Below, one piece after another: positions 57,063-64,000 of a stretch of 64,000 nucleotides of DNA. A program made the translations under genes and the position numbers. Location: NCBI GenBank assembly GCA_029851415.1, contig CM056742.1, positions 112,780,246 through 112,844,245 of the forward strand, given 5' to 3'. Within the stretch, counting starts at the first letter, position 1; every line of letters begins with the position of its first letter. The notes under the pieces were generated by a model. That model was not told the DNA's origin and made no database searches. It saw only the letters and a program-made list of their open reading frames with translations. Source of the stretch: Eretmocerus hayati. Lineage: Eukaryota > Arthropoda > Insecta > Hymenoptera > Aphelinidae.

Positions 57063-57978
57063 CACTGCCGATCGAAAGTTTGTGCACACCTCAAAAAAAA
57101 AATTTCGATTTTGCTCACTCGACTGCTCGGATCTCCTTGGTCCAAATGAACTCTACTTCGGCTCATTTTGTAACATCATTCAAGCACTTCAATAGCTATT
57201 TGGTATTTTTTCTGCGCAGCTCAATAGATTCTTGCAAAATCAATCTGAAGCCTTGTGAAATTTTACAAAATTCGGGTCATTACGCAAACCACCGCAAGTC
57301 TAGAGGAAATTGATGGATTTAGATGGTTGAAAAAGCATCTGAAAGTAGAAGTCAAGAGTTTCGAAATATGTTTTTCAAGATCATTTTAGCTTATTTCTGG
57401 TCCGAGCTGTGACTCTTTTCGTAGAGGATAATTTTTCTTGAAAAAAGGACCCGTCATTGAGAGATTATGAATGGACTCATTTTTCACAGGTATAAGCACT
57501 GATCTTGGTTCCTCTCACTAACAATATGGAAAAAATTGGAAAAACTTAAAAGTACCACCGTGAGCTCGATTTCTTCACCTATCGTGGTTTTTGGGACAAG
57601 TCTTCAAAAAAAATTTTCCCTCACTAAAACAGTCACAGCTCGGACCAGGAAAAAGCTAGAATAGTTCCGAAAAATGGACTTTGAAGCTCTTGACTTCTAC
57701 TTTCAGATGCTTTTGAATCATCTCAATTCATCGCTTTCCGCCAAACTTGCGGAGGTTTGCATAATGACCTGATTTTCATGAAATTCTACAAGGCTTCAGA
57801 TTGATTTTGCGAAAATCTATTGAAATGCGCAGAAATAATACTAAATAGCTCTTAAAGTGCTTGAAAAAAGCTACAAAATGAGCCCAAGTAGAGTCATTTT
57901 GGGCCAAGGAGATCCGAACAGTCGAGTGAGCAAAATCGAAATTTTTTTTGGGTGTGCACATACTTTTGACCGGTAATG
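57063..57978. mobile_element. Tc1/mariner-tipped palindrome, 916 bp, TA duplication
   Basis: Left end CACTGCCGATCGAAAGTTTG and inverted right end CATTACCGGTCAAAAGTATG carry the Tc1-type ACCGGTCAAAAGTATGTGCAC phrase, with TA on both sides (57061-57062, 57979-57980). Arms differ by many substitutions. No transposase. Confidence 0.85.
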
Positions 57979-58647
57979 TACCCAAAATGATAATAAAAGT
58001 GACTAATTCGTGAATCGAGTGATACGGGTTCTACGGGACCTTTAAATTTCCATGAGCACAGCGACGCCAGTGCGACGTCGACTCTTCCCTCAACTGGAGC
58101 ATATATGTACTACATATGTATTACAAGTATAGTTCAAACGAAATTTTTCTCAAATGTTGTTTCGACAGAGTACCCCATTTCTTCTAAATATTCACAAACA
58201 GTCTCATACATACAAACCTCCCATTCAACCCAGCATCATGCACACCCATTAACACTCCACAGCCCGATCAGTTCGGACCCGTCTCTGGAAGGGAACGAAT
58301 CTTTAACAATTCCTCTTACTCCAAACTCAACGAATTCTTTCCTTTTCTGTGCATTGCATCATGGGGCAAAAATTGCACACAATATTTAACCGGAATTATT
58401 GTAATAGCTATAAAAATAGTATCTCAGCGAAGTTTAGTGTGAAGTGAACCTCGCGAGTGAATCAATGCATTTTAACACCAATCGACTTGTTAGCCACGCG
58501 GCTGATCTTCAAAGAACTTCCTGCGGGCCAATGAGGATCGAGATTTGCACCACGTTTCATCTCAGAGGGGACCACAAAAAACCGCACCAACGTTGATAAG
58601 CCCTAGTCATTCAAGCCTCCTCACTATATGACTACCCATCCCTACAT

Positions 58648-58650
58648 GAA

Positions 58651-58712
<62 letters not shown>
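58648..58712. repeat. (TA)n microsatellite
   Basis: Over 30 TA units; the next palindrome is inserted at its right end. Confidence 0.95.
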
Positions 58713-58715
<3 letters not shown>

Positions 58716-59823
58716 TACCCACCAAAAATAATGGAACATCGATACTCGCACTAAAACATCGATTGCTCGGAAACTATTGGTCGTACGGCAATTTGGAAAA
58801 AAGCATCTTGAAGATCGGAAAAAATGCTAACTTTTCATGTACTTCAAAAATTTTTTTCGTGTATTTTTCATGTCCAGTATTCACTGTCAAAAAGTGAAAA
58901 TTTTCAAGTCGCGTCAATCACCTGTAATTTTCACGGGCATGGACGAATCGAAAAAAAATCAACGGGATCTTGTAGGGCTTTTCAAGACCTTTAATTTCCT
59001 TTTTTCAAAAATTCTCTACGATGATTTCAAGCCAAAATATCGCTCTCGGACGACAACGATGAAATATGCGTGCTACCTGTATGGTTCCAAGGGCGCTCCG
59101 CCTTATTTTGATTCGACCTCGTTTGTGAGCATGACATATGACTAAAAAATTTTCAAAGGACACATTATCGACGTAAAATTGTCTGAACTTTCAGGAAATG
59201 TGGTTGAAATTGCCCTCAAATGCGCTCCTGAGGAGCTACGTTCGTTTTTCTTCATATAATTATGATTTTTCACTCAAGACAGTGTTTGAATTGAACGTAG
59301 CTCTTCAGGAGCGCATTTGAGGGCAATTTCAACCACATTTCCTGAAAGTTCAGACAATTCTACGTCGATAATGTGTCCTTTGAAAATTTTTTAGTCATAT
59401 GTCATGCTCACAAACGAGGTCGAATCAAAATAAGGCGGAGCGCCCTTGGAACCATACAGGTAGCACGCATATTTCATCGTTGTCGTCCGAGAGCGATATT
59501 TTGGCTTGAAATCATCGTAGAGAAATTTAAAAAAAAGGAAATTAAAGGTCTTGAAAAGCCCTACAAGATCCCGTTGATTTTTTTTCGATTCGTCCATGCC
59601 CGTGAAAATTACAGGTGATTGACGCGACTTGAAAATTTTCACTTTTTGACAGTGAATACTGGACATGAAAAATACACGAAAAAAATTTTTGAAGTACATG
59701 AAAAGTTAGCATTTTTTCCGATCTTCAAGATGGTTTTTTCCAAATTGCCGTACGACCAATAGTTTTCGAGCAATCGATGTTTTAGTGCGAGTATCGATGT
59801 TCCATTATTTTTGGTGGGTACTG
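58713..59823. mobile_element. Tc1/mariner-tipped near-perfect palindrome, 1.11 kb
   Basis: Ends CAGTACCCACCAAAAATAAT and its complement, with TA on both sides. Arms of about 530 bp are almost identical; the loop is about 50 nt near 59230-59290. The plus strand of the left arm and the minus strand of the right arm each hold a 102-codon frame differing by a single residue (FLFSKIL against FLFFKFL). Such symmetry means the peptide need not be real. Confidence 0.9.
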
Positions 59824-59825
59824 TA

Positions 59826-60330
59826 TAATTTAATTATATTATATTTTGACTCTAGAATAATGGTAATCTAAAGAAGGACATAATCAGATTCCGAAACGCG
59901 TTGTTTGCCTAATCATAAGTACATTTTAAAAGGATAGTCTAAGAACAGCATTAAAATCACAACCACCATGAAAGAAGCCTCATATTAATAACACTCATGT
60001 TTGAAACAGACATGCATCTGTCTCTCAAAATTATTCGCATTACTCATCAACACCTTTAATGTGGGCCTCACCGCACCGATGGGGCCCACATTTTTCATTT
60101 TCCAATCTTCGCCGATTCATGAATGTTCGGGAATTATTCCGAATTAAAATTCATCATAGTTATCAACTTTGCCAAAGAAATTACCTATAAGCTGAGAATG
60201 AATTGACCTCATATCAATGAGTTTGCCGAAATCAGAAAGCTCAATCTACGACTGGAATGGAATAGCAAAGATTGGCTTTCGCATAGAACATTTCAACGCA
60301 AATGGAATCTTCCTCACCAAAAAAAAGCTA
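59826..60330. other. no gene; one perfect hairpin
   Basis: AATGTGGGCC and GGCCCACATT (60058-60094) form a 10-bp stem. Nothing else supported. Confidence 0.45.
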
Positions 60331-60344
60331 GTCCTCGTTTCAAA

Positions 60345-60600
60345 ATTTGAGAAGTGTTAGTCTTCTTCGGTCCTCGTGTACGTATTTCTTAAACGTCTCC
60401 GTGTGAAATTGATATAAAATACTTTTTGAGAATGTGTTAGTCTTTGTGTGAGTTTCATAATGTGCTAGGTTACGCCAAATGTGGTAGTCTTCGCGATTAA
60501 GCCGAAGCGTATCAGTTTTCGTGGGAGAGCGCAAAATGTGCTAGTCTTCACGGAAAATGTGCTACTCTTTGTAGAGGCTCTGGAATGTTGAGTTCTTTGT
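60345..60600 (-). repeat. interspersed 15-mer GAAGACTAGCACATT, five or more copies
   Basis: On the minus strand GAAGACTAGCACATT or close variants occur near 60345, 60429, 60478, 60530 and 60550, with a partial copy near 60455. Read in one frame they would give KTSTF/KTNTF/KTTTF, but the copies are not all in one frame, so a DNA motif is more likely than a protein repeat. Confidence 0.6.
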
Positions 60601-62209
60601 AGAGGCCGACGATATATACTCATCTGCTGCGGAATCATATTGGTATAAGATATTAGACTACAGATATAAGTCTCTGGAACGAGCTCCAAAGTCTACATGT
60701 AGGGACGTCCAATTATTGCAACTTCACGTGCTTAGATGGCATTTCAAAATAAAATAATAGCTGAAGGAGGAAAGCAGAATTTGCGAGTCGTCATTCTTCG
60801 ACCATTGAAGTTCTCTATCACAGGTGCCATGCGGATCTCGAGAAGTACTCTTTCAATTCGGAATCCGAATTCCACAGATCTCTTCAATCAAGCTCCATAA
60901 TTGGTCTTACTGTATACCATTGGTCTTCATTCATTCATCGAAGAACTGGAATTTTAGTGCAATTCGTCTCAAGATCTCTGATCGCAATTCCGACAGTAGA
61001 GGTGCTTTTAGTCATCGAGACAGAATCTGATACTTACACTGGAAAAAAATCCTTCTCGTTTTTCAGTACGATCGTTTTGTAAATTTTTTCACGAGGGTGG
61101 ATTGAATCATTTTGTAGCACGGGTTATTGAAAAGCGATAATACATATTGAATATTCAATGACTGCATCTTGAATATCCTAAATGTCAGTGAAATGAAAGT
61201 TTTAAATGCTGGAAAAAATGATTCTTGGCTTGAACTATCCGAATACCACACCCATTTACGTGAGAATGGCAGTTTATAAATAGTGCTAAGAAAAAACGTA
61301 TCTGATTCTGCAATTTCACCTGTGACGGGGTTTGAAACAGATATCTGAAGCTGTTTCAAAAAGCCACTATTACCTTATGCATGTACACCAAGGTTTTCGT
61401 GCCGTTTTGACTTCTTGTGAATGAAACTTGATGATTCGTAAATAATTCAACTCAATACAATCTCCAAGTATGTAGAGTGTAGAATAGTTGCCAAGGAAAA
61501 GACGCCATCGTTTCAAAAATTTCCACGCATTTTCGCCACATTTTTAGTGAGAATCCTATAACTGACAATGAGCATGTAATAAAAAGCAATAGCTCTCCCG
61601 AGGAAAATTCTCGGAGTTACATGATACGATGAAGATAAATTTTTTACTTGAAAACCCTTTGATTTGTTCAAATTTTGGGAATGTTCTCTGCAAATGATTC
61701 AGAACTATTACAGAATTCTCCAAAGGTGAGCACTCAAAGCCCACTGAGAGCTTTGAGTGCTGATTGCCGAATAGTTTTTCAAATAGGTACATGGAAATGA
61801 AAGTGTTATAGAGCTACTACTTCATACTATATCTGCGAACTATAGTTACGAATCACCATCCCATGATGTATGTATAAGAAAGATACAACAGATAAGCGGA
61901 AGAATTTCGATTCTCCGAAGGATTTAATTGATGATTGTAATTGAAATTAGAGTATTTGTGAATTGAGTGTACGTTTCAATACGAATTCAATGGGAAGTTG
62001 TTGAGGTTATTGAATGTTGAGCACGATCTCTTGAAAATTATCAATCATCGTCCTTGAAGGCATGAAACTTCGTATTGAATCTGATTTTAGACAAGATCCA
62101 TTGAAAATTCAGACGATTTTGTATTGAATCAAGGATTTAATACGAATTTCATAGAATACTCAACAAAATTGTATTGAGAAACGGAATTAATTTCAATTTT
62201 TTTTTCCAG
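60600..62209. other. intergenic or intronic, nothing firmly recognised
   Basis: Apart from a 12-bp perfect hairpin (AGCACTCAAAGC / GCTTTGAGTGCT, 61728-61762), I see no feature. Confidence 0.4.
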
Positions 62210-62343
62210 TGTTGGAGCGACTCGTACACTGCGATTTAACTCTTCGTAATTTCATTGAGATCATGAACCCGATTGTCGCGTTTTGGAAAACACGTCTGAA
62301 GGGGCAAATTGTTCTTTCAAACATCATCCGTGTTTTTGGCAAG
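62210..62343 (+). CDS. candidate internal exon of an unrecognised host gene
   Basis: A strong 3' splice site (TTTTTTTTTCCAG, ending 62209) and a 5' splice site (AAG then GTGAAT at 62344) bound 134 nt. After two bases of a split codon, 44 codons are open and read like a folded, helical protein: LERLVHCDLTLRNFIEIMNP and IVAFWKTRLKGQIVLSNIIR, then VFGK. I do not recognise the family. It is on the same strand as the C2 exon 54 kb away, but nothing ties the two. Confidence 0.5.
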
Positions 62344-63310
62344 GTGAATCGTTATATAGGATGATCATTGAGAATACTGTTCGAGCAGTTATGAGTCGGT
62401 GAAAATTGAAATTTTGGACGATCGGACGATCTACTACCGGGTACAATTCTCGAAATTCATTGCAGTGTACGTGTTAATCATCGAGGGAACATTTTTCTCT
62501 CCTCTACCCGCCGTGACTCTGAACGACTCATCATCTAACTCAAATATCGACGGGAATAGTTGATTTTGTACAGTTTATGAGGTTGCAGCTCGCTTGTGCA
62601 CAATTCATTTCCGACCCGAGCTGCAAGCAGGGGTCGAAGTAACCACTCCGAAGCAGAGAACCTGGTGAACGAGGCGCGAATAATATTCTATGCAATTTTG
62701 TAAGCAAGCAGTGGAAATTGCATTAAAGTATAACGTAGCGGAGAGAATTCAGAAAATTCAATCGAATCCAAAAATCCAGTTGAATAGTACTTTTGCCAAG
62801 CAAACTTCTATGATCTCGTCATCAACCGAGCGTTCTCTGGGCGCACATCACTTTGTTTTGAATATTCTGCATATGCAGAGTGACGGGTAACGGATAAGCA
62901 TATCGTCGGTCCGAAATACTGCAAGTGACTGCTTGGCATTTTGTGAGCATAGCCCCGTTTCCAACGACGTACATCACCTGATCCTGAGATAAATTACGAG
63001 AAATGATCTGTCCGGTACTGTGCGACATCGGTCTGCTAACTTCAAATTCGACATGAAAATCTAAAGTTAGCAGACGGATCGCAGACAGATGGGCTGGAAA
63101 ACTTGTATGACATCTCATGATGCATGGAAACAAGGGATGCTCATAACAGAAACTACAATAGGAGACTCTTGGATGTTGGATAAAATCTGCGTACAACGGG
63201 AAATGAATTGTTTATATTGCTATAGTCTTGACGGAAAATTCATGGTTGCGTCAAAAAATGAGGTTCCTTTCATTTCTCGTACCGCTCATTTCTCGAAATG
63301 CAGTGTATAC
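62344..63310. other. probable intron or intergenic sequence with one perfect hairpin
   Basis: GTCTGCTAACTT and AAGTTAGCAGAC (63031-63074) form a 12-bp perfect stem. Short frames on both strands lack motifs. Confidence 0.4.
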
Positions 63311-63565
63311 TCTTGAGCGGCTTTCTATGGAATCTCTCAATTTTGTGTTACTGTAGTATTCAAAGAGTATCCTGACCTGCTGGAACCGCGTGAAAGAGGC
63401 GTTATACAATATTCGTCATCACTCAATACGTACTCGATTCGCTTTTCCTGAGATGCATACTGGTTGGTCAATAGCAGACCATATACGCTAATTTTCGGGT
63501 GACTCACGAGCGAACCGGACTTTTTCCTCGAATTGACAGTGCTGTACCAAAAATACCTATCTCTC
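63310..63565. repeat. diverged dispersed repeat, partner at 18760-19015
   Basis: Same order of shared words as the partner. A minus-strand frame with GLLLTNQ is shared by both copies but is not convincing as a gene. Confidence 0.5.
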
Positions 63566-63567
63566 AT

Positions 63568-63730
63568 TTACTCGGACCCGCAAGGGAGGTTGGGGCACCT
63601 TGGTGTCCCAGCCTTGGAGTCTGACGAACTCCCGGCCCCCTCAGCGCCTGCCGAAGCGTAGAGACCGCACATCTCCATCCGGCACCCCGGGAATGGGTGA
63701 GTCAAGGAACTCGCGTTGGAATCGTCTCCG
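63568..63730. other. GC-rich stretch, unassigned
   Basis: Sharp rise in GC content with open frames on both strands; possibly a retroelement fragment or exon. No motif identified. Confidence 0.25.
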
Positions 63731-64000
63731 GGCGATAACGATGCGAGCCTGGACAACTTACATGGAGTAGAAAGATTGGTTACATCAACCATTAACTTGG
63801 TTGCGACCAACAAAAAAAGTTGGTTGGGACATTTAACGCCTATCCAGTTGGTTAGATCATTCAATATATTTTGGTTGGATATGTTGCTATTTGTAGAACC
63901 TTCTCTAGACCAGAAAAAAACTAGTGATCACGTACCTCTGGTATATATATGAGTAATTCCACGCGAAAGCGGACCACGAATTGCAGATAGATCTCAGATT

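Noticed and set aside
62822..63196. 124-codon minus-strand frame
   Set aside because: No motifs, overlaps a perfect hairpin and another frame on the other strand; not supportable.

Overview
The window is eukaryotic nuclear DNA: AT-rich, almost empty of long open reading frames, full of microsatellites, palindromes and decayed transposons, with short exons bounded by GT/AG sites. R1-clade LINE copies, a BEL/Pao element, a Ty3-type fragment, hAT and Tc1-like elements and a C2-domain exon resembling MCTP point to an arthropod, most likely an insect. I cannot name the species.

Layout. 1-1.9 kb: minus-strand R1-clade LINE reverse transcriptase ending at a (TC)n tract. 2.07-3.25 kb: series of hairpins with different stems but the same 8-nt loop. 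4.57-4.76 kb (minus) and 7.67-7.81 kb (plus): likely host exons, the second an MCTP-like C2 exon. 8.0-15.3 kb: ~0.85-kb inverted repeats enclosing a palindrome that carries a hAT element (itself carrying a 1.1-kb palindrome), a C10/G10-tipped palindrome and a short LINE copy. 15.3-18.4 kb: tRNA-derived SINE copies. 20.7-23.6, 23.8-24.7, 26.0-26.6 and 26.8-27.8 kb: inverted-repeat elements. 29.6-31.04 kb: second large LINE copy between (TC)n tracts. 31.4-37.7 kb: ~1.1-kb inverted repeats enclosing further palindromes and an ~840-bp tandem duplication. 38.4-40.8 kb: Ty3-type LTR element, 5' part only. 43.15-50.53 kb: full-length but broken BEL/Pao element with a 5-bp target duplication, inserted inside a 230-codon gene (43026-51171). 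52.5-53.4 kb: palindrome. 54.3-55.0 kb: CG-rich 77-bp minisatellite. 56.1 kb: tRNA-Ser-like sequence. 57.1-58.0 and 58.7-59.8 kb: Tc1-tipped palindromes. 60.3-60.6 kb: recurring 15-mer. 62.2 kb: likely host exon.

The genes form no pathway. The record is one of repeated nested insertion, and target duplications let several events be ordered. The observations I rate highest are the constant-loop hairpin series, the LINE family found each time inside TC/GA microsatellite, the gene split by the BEL element, and the near-identical 1.1-kb palindrome. All calls are by eye; no search or alignment program was run.
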